Source: Alteromonas antoniana (GTDB lineage Bacteria > Pseudomonadota > Gammaproteobacteria > Enterobacterales > Alteromonadaceae). From it: DNA of 64,000 bases. This document shows, in pieces, positions 27,880-37,520 of this stretch. The notes under the pieces were generated by a model. That model was not told the origin of the DNA. It did no database searches and was given only the letters and a program-made list of their open reading frames with translations. Numbering within the stretch: position 1 is the first letter of the stretch; the number at the start of each line of letters is the position of its first letter. A program made the position numbers and the translations under genes. The DNA lies in NCBI RefSeq assembly GCF_019249295.1, contig NZ_JAESDH010000021.1:24696-88695 (forward strand), in the 5' to 3' direction.

Positions 27880-28949
27880 TATTCGGTTCCTTTACCGGAT
27901 AGTCCTTCGATCATAGATTTAACCGCCTGGATCTGTTGCCCGTCGCGGGTGGCGTAGTCTTCTGAAGTGTAGCCCCACCAGTCCCAGCAACCCTGCGGGT
28001 TCAGCGGCATAAACATCGATTTTTTGGTTTGCGGATAGATAACCACCATGCTGTTGTCATCAGCCCAGCGGTTTAGTCCTGTGCCGGTGACATAGGCATC
28101 GTTCACCGCGTCCGCGTACTGATTACAGCCGTGGAAGCTCACGTGTACCTGACACGCGTTGCCGTTGGTATTTTCACCAGCGCTGGCATTGGCACCATCA
28201 CTTCCGGCTTCACAGCTTTTCGGCACATAAACAAAACCCAGTTCACCTAAGGTTTTTGCGTTGTCGCCGGCAAGTTCAGTCTGATTGAACGAATACACGG
28301 TTCCACTGAGCGTATCATCGGGCACTGTCAGTGAGTCGTATATGAAGTTCAGCATTTCACCGGCAGCATCGTATTCACAGGCACCGATAAACGGGCTTTC
28401 AGAGGTGGTACAGCTTCCGCCGTTGTCCAGGGTAGGAAAGACATGGGCAAAAGGCTTATTGTTGACATAGGTCACCTGAGCCTCAGGCACCAGTGTAGTG
28501 TACTGGGTGTGCAGTAAATCGCTCACGTCACTTATTACGCGGGTATCAGCGGTACCGTGTAGTAGCCACACTTTGCTGTCTTTTAGGTTATCCAGCGACG
28601 CAATTTTGCCTTTTTGCGCCCAGTCTTTCGCTTTGGCATTCAGCGTATCTAAGTTAACCGGAGTTTCCATTTTATTAACGCACTGACTAAGCGCCGTGGT
28701 GATATCATTCTGTCCGCAATAATAGGGACCGGCCGCAATAATACCTGCGCCTTTTACCCAGTCGCTGTAAGCCATGTGAAATTGATTTGCCATATAGCCG
28801 CCTGAAGAAAGGCCTGACACTGTAATGGTGTCAGTATCCAAGTTTAATGGCGGTACCGGCTGAGTGCTGGCACTTACAACAGTACTCGCGGATAGGGCCA
28901 GGGCTATACCTGCGGCTGCTTTCGTTACGCAGCGGGTGATCGCGTTCAT
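27879..28949 (-). CDS. Secreted PHB depolymerase
   Basis: A 356-residue polyhydroxybutyrate depolymerase with a signal peptide ending near residue 27 (VVSA). The lipase box GLSSGGYMA (Ser49) is close to the mature N-terminus, the arrangement of type II catalytic domains. SFHGCNQYADAVND and GCWDWWGYTSEDYATRDG carry further conserved residues. There is no linker or substrate-binding domain, so it may act on amorphous polymer or oligomers, possibly in the periplasm. ATG 28949 has AAAGGAA upstream; it abuts bdhA. Confidence 0.9.
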   Translation of the reverse strand: MNAITRCVTKAAAGIALALSASTVVSASTQPVPPLNLDTDTITVSGLSSGGYMANQFHMAYSDWVKGAGIIAAGPYYCGQNDITTALSQCVNKMETPVNLDTLNAKAKDWAQKGKIASLDNLKDSKVWLLHGTADTRVISDVSDLLHTQYTTLVPEAQVTYVNNKPFAHVFPTLDNGGSCTTSESPFIGACEYDAAGEMLNFIYDSLTVPDDTLSGTVYSFNQTELAGDNAKTLGELGFVYVPKSCEAGSDGANASAGENTNGNACQVHVSFHGCNQYADAVNDAYVTGTGLNRWADDNSMVVIYPQTKKSMFMPLNPQGCWDWWGYTSEDYATRDGQQIQAVKSMIEGLSGKGTE

Positions 28950-28975
28950 GATTCGGTTCCTTTTATTCTCTGCTT

Positions 28976-30187
28976 TCAATTCTCAAGAAAAGCGCGCAGG
29001 GCGTCTGCCTGCTCCTTAATATCAACCACACCCTCAAGGTGTCCAAATGACCCTTTGAGAGTATCAAACGTACTGTCTGTGCCTCGCGCTATGAGCATGT
29101 CGTGGGTGTCGCGGGCAAGGTAAGGCATAAGTAGCAAGTCGGATTCAGCGGGCAGGAAAAAGGTTTTGGCTTTCACATTGGCCAGCCCGGTTTTTAAATC
29201 CTCATTGTGACCGGCAACATATAACTGACAGGCGCGAACCAGATACAGCAGGTGGTTGGCATCCATTTTCTGGGCGCGGCTCGCTGCGCGATCGAATAAC
29301 CACTTTACAATACTGTGGGATGCGCGAATATCGTTCAGCGGTGCATCCTCAAGTGCGCTGTAGCCAAGACTTTCTCCCTGCGTCGCAAAGTACTCAGGAT
29401 GTAATGCTTGTTGCGTGATGAGCGCCAGCGACGCGGCCAGTCCCTCGTTGGGGGCGGTGTCGCGGGTATAGTTGCCATCGTTCCAGTTTTTGTCCAGGCG
29501 GATAGGCATTGCCCATTGTTCAAGGGCCGCTGTGGTCCAGGCGTCGCTCTGGCCAGCACCAATTACTGATACCATTCGTGGTACCCAGTCTGGGTAGGCG
29601 GCTGCCCAGTCAAGCGCCTGCATTGACCCCATTGACGGGCCTACCACAGCGTGTAGCCTCTCGATGCCCAAACTCTCCAGCACGGCTTTCTGCACATTCA
29701 CAAAGTCACGGATGGTAACTACCGGAAAATCCAGCCCGTAGGGCTTGCCAGTATCCGGATTAATAGTAGCAGGGCCGGTTGTGATTACGTTTTCATCATA
29801 GGCATTCAGGTTAGCCAGCGAGTCCACGCTCACCACAAAAAAGCGGTTGGTGTCGATAGCTTTGCCCGGGCCGATGATGGCGTCCCAGTAGCCCAGAGCA
29901 GCATCGTCTATTGCGTATTTGCCGGCAGCATGAGAGGAGCCTGAAAAATAGTGGGTAATAAGAATGACATTGTCTTTGGCGTCATTCAGTTCCCCGTAGC
30001 TTTCCCAGCCTACGTTAACGTTTTTAATGGTTTTGCCACCGAACGTAGTAAATGTAGGCAGCGTGAAGCGCTGTTTTTCAACCAGCAGTGTATCGTCTGT
30101 GGCAGATGACTGCGCGGTAGCGCAGCCACTTAACAGCCATAGCAGACAAGTCAGAGCCCAAATAAAAGCGGCAGGGCGACGAGACAT
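28976..30187 (-). CDS. MetX-like alpha/beta hydrolase, lipoprotein
   Basis: A 403-residue member of the homoserine O-acetyltransferase (MetX) family. Ser185 in VVGPSMGSMQALDW is the nucleophile, and the Asp/His part is represented by SDLLLMPYLARD and FGHLEGVVD. Unlike true MetX it has a lipoprotein signal (WLLSGC, Cys22), so it works outside the cytoplasm and cannot use acetyl-CoA there. In this PHB locus it more likely hydrolyses hydroxybutyrate oligomers or esters (inference). Strong AAGGAG start; 12 bases after the permease gene. Confidence 0.82.
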   Translation of the reverse strand: MSRRPAAFIWALTCLLWLLSGCATAQSSATDDTLLVEKQRFTLPTFTTFGGKTIKNVNVGWESYGELNDAKDNVILITHYFSGSSHAAGKYAIDDAALGYWDAIIGPGKAIDTNRFFVVSVDSLANLNAYDENVITTGPATINPDTGKPYGLDFPVVTIRDFVNVQKAVLESLGIERLHAVVGPSMGSMQALDWAAAYPDWVPRMVSVIGAGQSDAWTTAALEQWAMPIRLDKNWNDGNYTRDTAPNEGLAASLALITQQALHPEYFATQGESLGYSALEDAPLNDIRASHSIVKWLFDRAASRAQKMDANHLLYLVRACQLYVAGHNEDLKTGLANVKAKTFFLPAESDLLLMPYLARDTHDMLIARGTDSTFDTLKGSFGHLEGVVDIKEQADALRAFLEN

Positions 30188-30198
30188 ACATTCTCTCC

Positions 30199-31494
30199 TT
30201 AGAAAATACTAAACAGGGCGATGGCCATCGCCAGACCAATCAGCGGCACCACAACCGTAAGTGCTGCCACCGAACCGTACGCGGCTTTATGCGTCTCGTG
30301 ACAGATAGCACGAATAGTGGTGACAACATAGCCGTTGTGCGGCAGAGAGTCCAATGCGCCGGAGGAAATAGCAACAATACGGTGAAGCTCTTCCGGCTCG
30401 ACGCCACGGTCCAGATAATGCGGGCCAACCAATGGCAGTACAATAGCCTGACCGCCAGATGCCGAACCGGTAAGACCGGCAATCACACTGACCGCAATCG
30501 CCGCGCCGATAAGCTCATTGCCGGGGATGTGCGTCATGATCTCTACCGTTTGCTGAAACGCCTCAGTGTTTTTTGCTATCGCACCAAAACCCACCACAGC
30601 CGCGGTGTTACCAATGGCGACCAGTGCGCCCGTAGTGCCCAGATTCACGGCCTTGGGTAAGTCGTGAAAGTGCGAGAAGTTAATTGCCATCAGTGACAGT
30701 ACGCCACCGGTTAACGCGACTATCAGTGCCATGTGACCAAGCGCATCATGTAACAGGAACGACAACACCAGCACTACCAGCAGAGGAATAAGACCGGTGA
30801 TGGGGTGAGGGTAGTCTCGCTCCGGAATTTCCGGATCGGTTTCACGGGCTTCAAAATGCTCACCATTGGCAACAGCTTTGCCAATCATGCGCTTAAGCCA
30901 CCAATAGCCGAAGCAGGCCATGAATACTGCAACTACCAGACTGACTTCCCACGCCGCAAACGGTGACGTACCTAAGTACTTAATGGGGATCCAGTTCTGA
31001 ATTTCCGGTGAACCGGCAGATGTCATGGTGAAGGTTACCGAGCCAAAGGCCATGGTTGCCGGAATAAAGCGACGGGGCAGGTTGGCATCTTTAAACAGAC
31101 TCAGCGCCATCGGATACACCGAGAACGCCACAACGAACAAACTTACGCCGCCGTAGGTGAGAATGGCACAGGCTAAAACAACAGCCAGTACGGCTTGTTT
31201 AAAGCCGAGTTTGTCAATAATCCAGCGCGCCACTGAGTCAGCAGCGCCCGTGTCTTCCATGAATTTACCGAACAATGCGCCAAGTAAAAACATAAAGAAC
31301 CAGGACGCAATAAAGCCGGTGAACCCGCTCATGTAAGTTTCGACAAAGTTTGTGTCACCCACGAACATGGGAATATGATTAGTCAGCGCCACGATTAATG
31401 CGCAAAGTGGTGCGGCAATGAATAAATTCATTCCCCTTATGGTCAGCACAATAAGTAAAAACAATCCGCCGACCAGGCCGATCAAACTTAACAT
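30199..31494 (-). CDS. GntP family permease (likely 3-hydroxybutyrate uptake)
   Basis: A 431-residue membrane protein of the GntP/CitM-type family with about twelve membrane segments; family-like stretches include MAFGSVTFTMTSAGSPEIQNWIP, GSASGGQAIVLPLVGPHYLDRG and the ending SSGALDSLPHNGYVVTTIRA. Members carry gluconate, citrate-like anions or D-beta-hydroxybutyrate. The gene is first in an operon with hydrolase, depolymerase and dehydrogenase, so hydroxybutyrate is the favoured substrate (inference). Good AAGGAAAAA binding site. Confidence 0.87.
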   Translation of the reverse strand: MLSLIGLVGGLFLLIVLTIRGMNLFIAAPLCALIVALTNHIPMFVGDTNFVETYMSGFTGFIASWFFMFLLGALFGKFMEDTGAADSVARWIIDKLGFKQAVLAVVLACAILTYGGVSLFVVAFSVYPMALSLFKDANLPRRFIPATMAFGSVTFTMTSAGSPEIQNWIPIKYLGTSPFAAWEVSLVVAVFMACFGYWWLKRMIGKAVANGEHFEARETDPEIPERDYPHPITGLIPLLVVLVLSFLLHDALGHMALIVALTGGVLSLMAINFSHFHDLPKAVNLGTTGALVAIGNTAAVVGFGAIAKNTEAFQQTVEIMTHIPGNELIGAAIAVSVIAGLTGSASGGQAIVLPLVGPHYLDRGVEPEELHRIVAISSGALDSLPHNGYVVTTIRAICHETHKAAYGSVAALTVVVPLIGLAMAIALFSIF

Positions 31495-31577
31495 AATGGT
31501 TTTTCCTTACAAAAAATCTGTGACCGCAGATCTTCAGGAACGCTGCAAATTGTGGATGCATAAAGAGAAATTGCCCA

Positions 31578-31593
31578 TAGTACGATGGTACTA
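31578..31593. promoter_or_regulatory. Dyad operator candidate between permease and TonB receptor
   Basis: TAGTAC-GATG-GTACTA is a perfect 6+6 bp palindrome with a 4-base spacer, in the 188-bp divergent promoter region. Such a dyad suits a dimeric regulator controlling both directions. The LuxR-type response regulator downstream of the receptor is an obvious candidate, but there is no direct evidence. Confidence 0.45.
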
Positions 31594-31682
31594 CATACGG
31601 ATTCAGGGAACTGACATACATTACATACCGACCGCACCCTTCAGTTATCGACATTAAATATTTAGAAGAATAGGGACACGTT

Positions 31683-33983
31683 ATGTCATACACACAGAAG
31701 AAAACACATCGCTTCAATCGCTCGCTTTGTGCCGCTGCTGTTGCCACAGCTTGCCTGGCAGCACCGGTTGCAATGGCTCAGGAAAATACCGATGAAGAAG
31801 CCAAAGGCAAACTGGAGCGCATTGAGGTAACAGCACGTAAAACGGTTGAATCACTGCAGGAAACGCCGGTAGCAATTACCTCTATTGGCGCAATGGAGCT
31901 GGGCGAGAAGGGCATTGAAGTACTTACCGAAGTACAGCAGTTCTCTCCAAACACTACGCTTCAGACCAGCCGGGGAACTAACTCTACACTTACCGCGTTT
32001 ATCCGCGGTCTGGGTCAACAGGATCCGTTATGGGGTTATGAGCCTGGTGTGGGTATTTATGTCGATGACGTGTATATCGCACGTCCACAGGGTGCAGTAT
32101 TAGATTTATTGGACGTTCAGCGCATCGAAGTGCTGCGTGGTCCTCAGGGAACGTTGTACGGTAAAAACACCATTGGTGGTGCGGTGAAGTATGTCACCAA
32201 AGAAATGTCCGGCGACCCGCAATTTACAGCGCAGGCTACCGTGGGTAGTTATAATCAGCGCGATGTTAAACTTACCGGTCAGTATCCACTGGTAGAAGAC
32301 ACCGTTTACCTGGGTGTGGGCTACGCTAATCTGAACCGTGACGGCTTTGGTGAGTACCTGATTTCCGCACTGGACGGGCAGGATAAAGAAAACTACAACA
32401 AAGACCTGTGGGCAGCGCGCCTGACACTGGAAGTGCACCCTACAGATGATTTGTTCTTCCGCCTGGGCTGGGACAAAACCGAAGACACATCCAATGCAAA
32501 AGGCGGATACCGTCTTATCCCCAGTATTCTGACCGATGCCCCTGTGCCGGACTCAAAATATGACTCTTACACCAGCCTGCCAACCTGGAACAAAGTCGAG
32601 CTGGAAGGCTACAACTGGATGGTTCGCTACGACATGTCGGATGCGCTGGAGCTGAAATACATCGGCTCACACCGTGAAAGCTATTCTCCGACGAACATCG
32701 ATTTCGATAACACGCAGCTGCCTATTTTTGACGTACCGGCTGAGTATGATGACTCGAATGATACTCACGAATTGCAGGCGAATTACCTGGGTGAGAACTT
32801 TACCCTGGTATCAGGTCTTTATTATTACGATGGTGAGTCGTGCGGTAACTTCGATGCGGTATTAGGTATTTTGGGCCAGTCGCTGGGCGCAACGGGTCTG
32901 ACCCGCGAAGTCACAGGCTGTAACAACTCAGAAAGCTGGGCAGCCTATACGCAGTTAAACTACGACATTAATGATCAGTTGTCGGTTTCTGTGGGTGCCC
33001 GCTACACCGACGAAGAGAAAACCGCATTTGTTAACAACGGCCTGGTATTTGCCAACGTTTATCCTTACTCAGGCTGGATAGACGGCTATGTACGTCCTGA
33101 CGGCGAACTGGTACCGCAGGTGCTGGGTACAGATACCAACGGTGACGATGTGCTTGATGCCCCTGCTGTAGAAAGCTGGTCTCGCTTCACGCCACGTCTG
33201 GGTGTGGAATATCAGATGAACGATGACACTATGTTCTTCGCCAGTTACTCACAAGGCTTCAAGTCAGGCACATTCAACCCGCGTGCACAAACGAACGAGC
33301 CAGGCGTTTCTCCTGAGATCGTAGACAGCGTTGAAGTGGGTATGAAGAGCGACCTGACGGACACCTTCCGTCTGAACGCGACCTTGTTCTCATACGATCA
33401 TAAAGATCGCCAGTACATCGGTATTGAAGGTGACCTGTCTGACCCGACCGCGCTTGACCAGCGTCTGCGCAACGCCGCAGAAACTGCCGCGAAAGGGTTA
33501 GAACTGGAAATGACCTGGGTAGCAACAGACAACCTGCAATTTGATGTGGCCTACGGTTACATCGATTTTGAAATCAAAGAAAACAACGCCGTACCACCGC
33601 TTATCGGTCTGGCAAGCACACCGGAAAATACCTTTAACGTAGGTGCAAACTACCAGATGGTAACAGATTTCGGCGACCTGATTTTCAATGCAAACTATTA
33701 CTATCGCGGCGATTATCTGTTGTTTGAAACCAGTGACCTGATTGAGCAGGACGGTTACGGGCTGGTTAACTTCTCAGTTCGCTGGGAAAGTGTGGAAGGT
33801 GACTGGTACGCTGGTCTGCATGGTAAAAACCTTACCGATGAAGAATATCTGGTTGGGGGATATGACTTCGTAACCATCGGTGAAGACGGCAGCTATGGTC
33901 CGGGTCTGGGTGGCGACACTACCCTGATTGGCTACTATGGCGACCCACGTACTGTTCACCTGACAGTGGGCTATCGCTTCTGA
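31683..33983 (+). CDS. TonB-dependent receptor
   Basis: A 766-residue outer-membrane receptor. Signal peptide ends near AAPVAMAQ; a TonB-box-like RIEVTAR follows near residue 46. The plug domain includes VAITSIGAMELGEKG, FIRGLGQQ, DVYIARPQGAVLDLLDVQRIEVLRGPQGTLYGKNTIGG; the barrel ends in the canonical C-terminal Phe (VGYRF). Divergent from the PHB operon, so it probably imports hydroxybutyrate oligomers or a related compound (inference). AGGGACACG lies before the ATG. Confidence 0.93.
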   Translation: MSYTQKKTHRFNRSLCAAAVATACLAAPVAMAQENTDEEAKGKLERIEVTARKTVESLQETPVAITSIGAMELGEKGIEVLTEVQQFSPNTTLQTSRGTNSTLTAFIRGLGQQDPLWGYEPGVGIYVDDVYIARPQGAVLDLLDVQRIEVLRGPQGTLYGKNTIGGAVKYVTKEMSGDPQFTAQATVGSYNQRDVKLTGQYPLVEDTVYLGVGYANLNRDGFGEYLISALDGQDKENYNKDLWAARLTLEVHPTDDLFFRLGWDKTEDTSNAKGGYRLIPSILTDAPVPDSKYDSYTSLPTWNKVELEGYNWMVRYDMSDALELKYIGSHRESYSPTNIDFDNTQLPIFDVPAEYDDSNDTHELQANYLGENFTLVSGLYYYDGESCGNFDAVLGILGQSLGATGLTREVTGCNNSESWAAYTQLNYDINDQLSVSVGARYTDEEKTAFVNNGLVFANVYPYSGWIDGYVRPDGELVPQVLGTDTNGDDVLDAPAVESWSRFTPRLGVEYQMNDDTMFFASYSQGFKSGTFNPRAQTNEPGVSPEIVDSVEVGMKSDLTDTFRLNATLFSYDHKDRQYIGIEGDLSDPTALDQRLRNAAETAAKGLELEMTWVATDNLQFDVAYGYIDFEIKENNAVPPLIGLASTPENTFNVGANYQMVTDFGDLIFNANYYYRGDYLLFETSDLIEQDGYGLVNFSVRWESVEGDWYAGLHGKNLTDEEYLVGGYDFVTIGEDGSYGPGLGGDTTLIGYYGDPRTVHLTVGYRF

Positions 33984-34112
33984 TAGCCGACGGGCGGTGT
34001 TGCCGCCTTCATTAACGCCTGGCAGGCCAGCACCGGGTTGTGTGTTCCGCGGTCCTGGCCGGCTGGCGTGATGAGAACTTGCCGGATATTGTTCCGGTTA
34101 TTCAACGCAGAG

Positions 34113-34137
34113 AAAAGGTGGCAGTCGCCACCTTTTT
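34113..34137 (+). terminator. Rho-independent terminator
   Basis: AAAAGGTGGC pairs with GCCACCTTTT across four bases and the T-tract ends in TTTTT. It separates the TonB receptor gene from the response regulator gene. Confidence 0.88.
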
Positions 34138-34203
34138 GCGTACACGGGGGCAAAGCGCTATGATGCCCCCATAATAACGATAACAACCCTGAATGAACCC
34201 TCT

Positions 34204-34845
34204 ATGCAAGCGAAAGTGCTGATAGCAGACGACCATCCTTTGTTTCGTGCCGCCATGCGCCAGGCGCTGGCAGATATCGTCGGCGATGAGATAACGGAAG
34301 CCTCCAGCTTTGAGCAGGCCCGCCAATCTTTGCTTGATGATGACGATATTGAACTGGTGTTTCTTGACTTGAATATGCCTGGCAATGAAGGGCTCACAGG
34401 CTTAAGTGAGCTTCGTACACAATTCCCCAGCGTGCTGGTGGTGATTGTTTCAGCAGAAGAAAATCCGGTTGTGATCCGTAATGCCATCGCGCTGGGTTCC
34501 AGTGGCTACATTCCCAAATCCACTCCCTTACCGGTGATTTCCGAAGCGGTGAATCAAATTCTGGAAGGCGAGCAGTGGTTGCCGCCGGGCCTGGATGAAT
34601 CTTTACCTGAGTACGAAAGTGAGCACGAAAAGCAATTCGCTGAAAAGCTGGCACAACTGACGCCACACCAGTTCAAAGTTTTGAAAATGATGGCAGAAGG
34701 ACTGCTTAACAAACAAATTGCTTATGAACTGGATATCTCAGAATCTACGGTAAAGCAGCACGTGTCAGCAGTGTTGCGAAAGCTTGGCGTTATCAATCGC
34801 ACCAAAGCTGGCATTATTTTCAAACAGGTTATGGATGGCGATTAA
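34204..34845 (+). CDS. LuxR-family response regulator
   Basis: A 213-residue two-component regulator. The receiver domain spans residues 1-120 with Asp55 in LVFLDLNMPG as phosphorylation site and Lys in YIPKSTP. A LuxR/FixJ helix-turn-helix follows (LTPHQFKVLKMMAEGLLNKQIAYELDISESTVKQHVSAVLRKLG, described here by its ends). No kinase is adjacent. Its place beside the receptor suggests control of the PHB locus (inference). Confidence 0.92.
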   Translation: MQAKVLIADDHPLFRAAMRQALADIVGDEITEASSFEQARQSLLDDDDIELVFLDLNMPGNEGLTGLSELRTQFPSVLVVIVSAEENPVVIRNAIALGSSGYIPKSTPLPVISEAVNQILEGEQWLPPGLDESLPEYESEHEKQFAEKLAQLTPHQFKVLKMMAEGLLNKQIAYELDISESTVKQHVSAVLRKLGVINRTKAGIIFKQVMDGD

Positions 34846-34988
34846 CCCACGCGCGAGCCAGCTCAGCACTCAGGTTGGAAATAACAGGCATATAGAAAAG
34901 TCAGGCGCAGTGAGTGGTCAAAAATAGAAATGCTTTTTGAGACCAAAACCGCTACCTCTGTTCAATTCATTAATTAATACGGATTGGT

Positions 34989-35507
34989 TTAATCCAAGCG
35001 CCGCACGCCAGCAAGTAAATTACCAGAGCAACTGCTGCCATGTAATACTGAAATATCTCCCGTAGTCTCAAGCACAACGGCGCGCACGTCAGCAAAATCA
35101 AGCACATTAGCTTCGCGTAATTTAGCCACCAGATCACTTTCAGCTACGCGCGTTTGTTTTAACGCATGATGCAGAACAACCCCATCCCGCATAAGTAAAA
35201 CAGGACTATTCTGCATTATCTGCTCAAAATTATCGGAAGATTTACGGATCCTGGCAGTGGTATATTGCACAATAAACAATGTTGCCATCGCCACAATGGC
35301 TTGCAGATAACTTTGCCAGTTACTCACCTGACTAGCACTGGCCAGCAGCGACCCGATAGCAACGGTCATGACGAAGTCGAAACTGGTCATTTTAGAAAAT
35401 GAGCGCAAGCCGTTTATCCGAACCAGTAAGACAACCCAGAACATAGCAATAGCGGTCAATGCTAATCCTCGCAGTATTACGTCCAAGGTCGTGTCTGAAA
35501 CAAACAT
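34989..35507 (-). CDS. DUF421 family membrane protein
   Basis: A 172-residue DUF421 (YetF-like) protein. Three N-terminal membrane segments (residues about 8-85) lead to the family segment RINGLRSFSKMTSFDFVMTVAIGSLLAS, then a small cytoplasmic domain with ILLMRDG-type VLLMRDGVVLHHAL. Function is not established; some relatives affect spores or stress. The ATG at 35507 has GAGGAGAAAGAT upstream; the longer frame to 35558 lacks a site. Confidence 0.85.
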   Translation of the reverse strand: MFVSDTTLDVILRGLALTAIAMFWVVLLVRINGLRSFSKMTSFDFVMTVAIGSLLASASQVSNWQSYLQAIVAMATLFIVQYTTARIRKSSDNFEQIMQNSPVLLMRDGVVLHHALKQTRVAESDLVAKLREANVLDFADVRAVVLETTGDISVLHGSSCSGNLLAGVRRLD

Positions 35508-36078
35508 ATCTTTCTCCTCTGATTGGCCTTGGGAAGATGCCAATAAGTCTATAGTCACTTAGCGAGTCCTGAAACATGCAGTTGCAAGACAGGGGGCGGC
35601 GGAATGGCAGTAGCCCTTGCTAAGAAACCTAACGCTGTAAATATGTGCTTCAGGGCCGGCCCTTCGGCTTACAGACAAGCACCTACTCGTCGTTGGACTT
35701 GTTTAACTTAATCCAGCGGGCCTGCAAAAGACCGCCCTGATTAGTCATCTGGCTGTACACCTTAGCGACCTTAGACTTATTCGTATCTTCTTTTACTGTA
35801 GTCGATCATTGCATATTGCATGATGACAATTGACGATAGCAAGAAAGGGGCCACGGTCGGCAGGTAATTAGCAGGCACACTTCATGCACATGCAAAGGTA
35901 TACGTAACACACGTGTGGAAATAGGAACCCCTGCGATACCAGAATAACGGCACTGACTAGTGTTAATGCAAACCGGGGCAGTGACGTTGCCGGTTTGATA
36001 AACGTAAACTATTCATAGTTGGTGGAATACCTTCACAGTGCATGTGTAGGTCGCCATAAAAACTCAAGGTCAAACATA
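35508..36078. other. Intergenic region with a possible gene remnant
   Basis: About 570 bases. On the minus strand an open frame ends at 35683 and carries the segment KVYSQMTNQGGLLQARWIK, protein-like in character, but it has no proper start (preceded by TGA near 35805), so it may be a gene remnant of fewer than 40 codons. I see nothing else besides the ribosome binding site of the next gene. Confidence 0.3.
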
Positions 36079-36924
36079 ATGGAAACAAATTCTGTAGATA
36101 CTAACGCTGAGCCGAGAGCATCTTCTTTAGGCGACATAAATAAATTGTTTCATCAACTGTATGCTGAAAAGACAAACGCAGTACGAAAGCAAGTTGACGA
36201 AGGCGATATCTTGCTTCTTTGTCGGATGGATAACCGCCTGATTTTAAAAGCGGGTTCTGACGTTAAAGAATTCACAATTAACGGTGACTATTATCATTCT
36301 CTTAAAGCACTGGCTCACTCGACGCTTGCAGTATTTTACATGATTATGAATTCGACCAGTGACACCACTCTCAATGAGGTTTCCCTATGGGTAAATCAAA
36401 TAGAGCAAGATGATACCTCGCAAATAGCTAGCCGAATTGTGTCGATTACGCGAAAACTAGTGACCTCAATTAAGGGGCATCAAAATAATAGTCATTCTGC
36501 GATAACCGATTATCAACGAGAGTTAGAGCCGGTGTATGCAGAACTTTTGATGCTGTCAGCAAAAGACGAGTTGACGATATTGGTCGACACGTTAAATCAC
36601 ATAAAACGGGATTATGATTATGCCAGCAGTAACACTTTTCTGGTTACCCTCGGGGGGCATCAACCAAGATATAAGGAGCTGTCCACGCTTATTTTTACAC
36701 GCTGGTTTAGGGAACAGTTTTCACATGTAGTTGATACCAACCACTATGTCAGATATTGCGAGGGTGGCTCCAGCCTGGACGATGCGGTAAATCTGGTTGT
36801 CACAGCGATTACCGACCGCCAGTTAGGGAATTCAATGGTGGGGTCGGCCGTATCCCTGAACCAGGATGTTTTAGGCATTGTTGCTAATAAAGCAATAGAC
36901 TTGTTTTGGCCAGACGAAGAGTAA
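36079..36924 (+). CDS. Hypothetical protein, 281 residues
   Basis: I do not recognise this protein. From the ATG at 36079 (AAGGTC upstream) it starts METNSVDTNAEPRASSLGDINKL and appears soluble and mostly helical, with no signal peptide or membrane segment. Notable segments are YYHSLKALAHSTLAVFYMIMN, VTLGGHQPRYKELSTLIFTRWFREQF and the end GIVANKAIDLFWPDEE. The helical, His-rich pattern is loosely like heme- or iron-binding helical bundles, but no motif proves it. It converges on the DUF1989 gene (14-bp gap). Confidence 0.7.
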   Translation: METNSVDTNAEPRASSLGDINKLFHQLYAEKTNAVRKQVDEGDILLLCRMDNRLILKAGSDVKEFTINGDYYHSLKALAHSTLAVFYMIMNSTSDTTLNEVSLWVNQIEQDDTSQIASRIVSITRKLVTSIKGHQNNSHSAITDYQRELEPVYAELLMLSAKDELTILVDTLNHIKRDYDYASSNTFLVTLGGHQPRYKELSTLIFTRWFREQFSHVVDTNHYVRYCEGGSSLDDAVNLVVTAITDRQLGNSMVGSAVSLNQDVLGIVANKAIDLFWPDEE

Positions 36925-36938
36925 AATCGCGACCGAAG

Positions 36939-37520
36939 TCAGTCTGAAATCACATATTCAATAGGCTTGTAAGTAAAGTTATTCGACTCACCCGCTGAGC
37001 AGGCGGTTAACCCCACAATTAAATCCATTTTCGCTTCAAATATTGTGAAATCACCCGCTTTGCTGGTAGGAGGTAACACCGATATTTTACCCTCCGGAGA
37101 AATGTCCACGTTCATAAAAATGTTAAACGTGGTATTGATATCTTCTTCAGGAATGTCGTAGTTAGAAAATGCGCTTGCCAGGTTGCCATGACATCCCGGA
37201 ACTGGCTTTTCGTCGGGATAAAAATGTTTAAAGGTATCGACGCTGCATGGTGTCAACAAAAAATCGTGGCTTTCTACGGTGTCCTCTACGATTTCTAACA
37301 TTATATTGCTGCGGTTAGAATACAGTGCGGCGCCTTTTTTGAATTCTACACTTTCGTTGTAATCCAGCGAGCGACCCGAAGACAAATATTCTTTCTTATC
37401 GATGGCATTAAAACAATATATGTCGGACACCTGTTCTCCCTCAGGATCAATGACCTTGAGTTTCTGTCCTTTTTTTAAGATGAAAGCAGTGCCGCTTCGT
37501 GGTGAAATTCGTGTAGTCAT
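36939..37520 (-). CDS. DUF1989 (urea carboxylase-associated) family protein
   Basis: A 193-residue DUF1989 protein. Family features: GTAFILKKGQKLKVIDPEGEQVSDIYCFNA near the start, LTPCSVDTFKHFYPD with Cys and His, and DLIVGLTACSAGESNNF near the end with the conserved CSAGE-N segment. Some relatives accompany urea amidolyase genes, where they may bind a metal and a guanidine- or urea-like ligand. Strong GGAGG start. The start codon overlaps the stop of the upstream gene by 4 bases, so the two are coupled. Confidence 0.85.
   Translation of the reverse strand: MTTRISPRSGTAFILKKGQKLKVIDPEGEQVSDIYCFNAIDKKEYLSSGRSLDYNESVEFKKGAALYSNRSNIMLEIVEDTVESHDFLLTPCSVDTFKHFYPDEKPVPGCHGNLASAFSNYDIPEEDINTTFNIFMNVDISPEGKISVLPPTSKAGDFTIFEAKMDLIVGLTACSAGESNNFTYKPIEYVISD

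Noticed and set aside
34979..35000. ACGGATTGGTTTAATCC near the end of the DUF421 gene resembles the MITE terminal repeat.
   Set aside because: The match is about 10 bases, has no partner repeat and no target duplication; too short to call a second copy.
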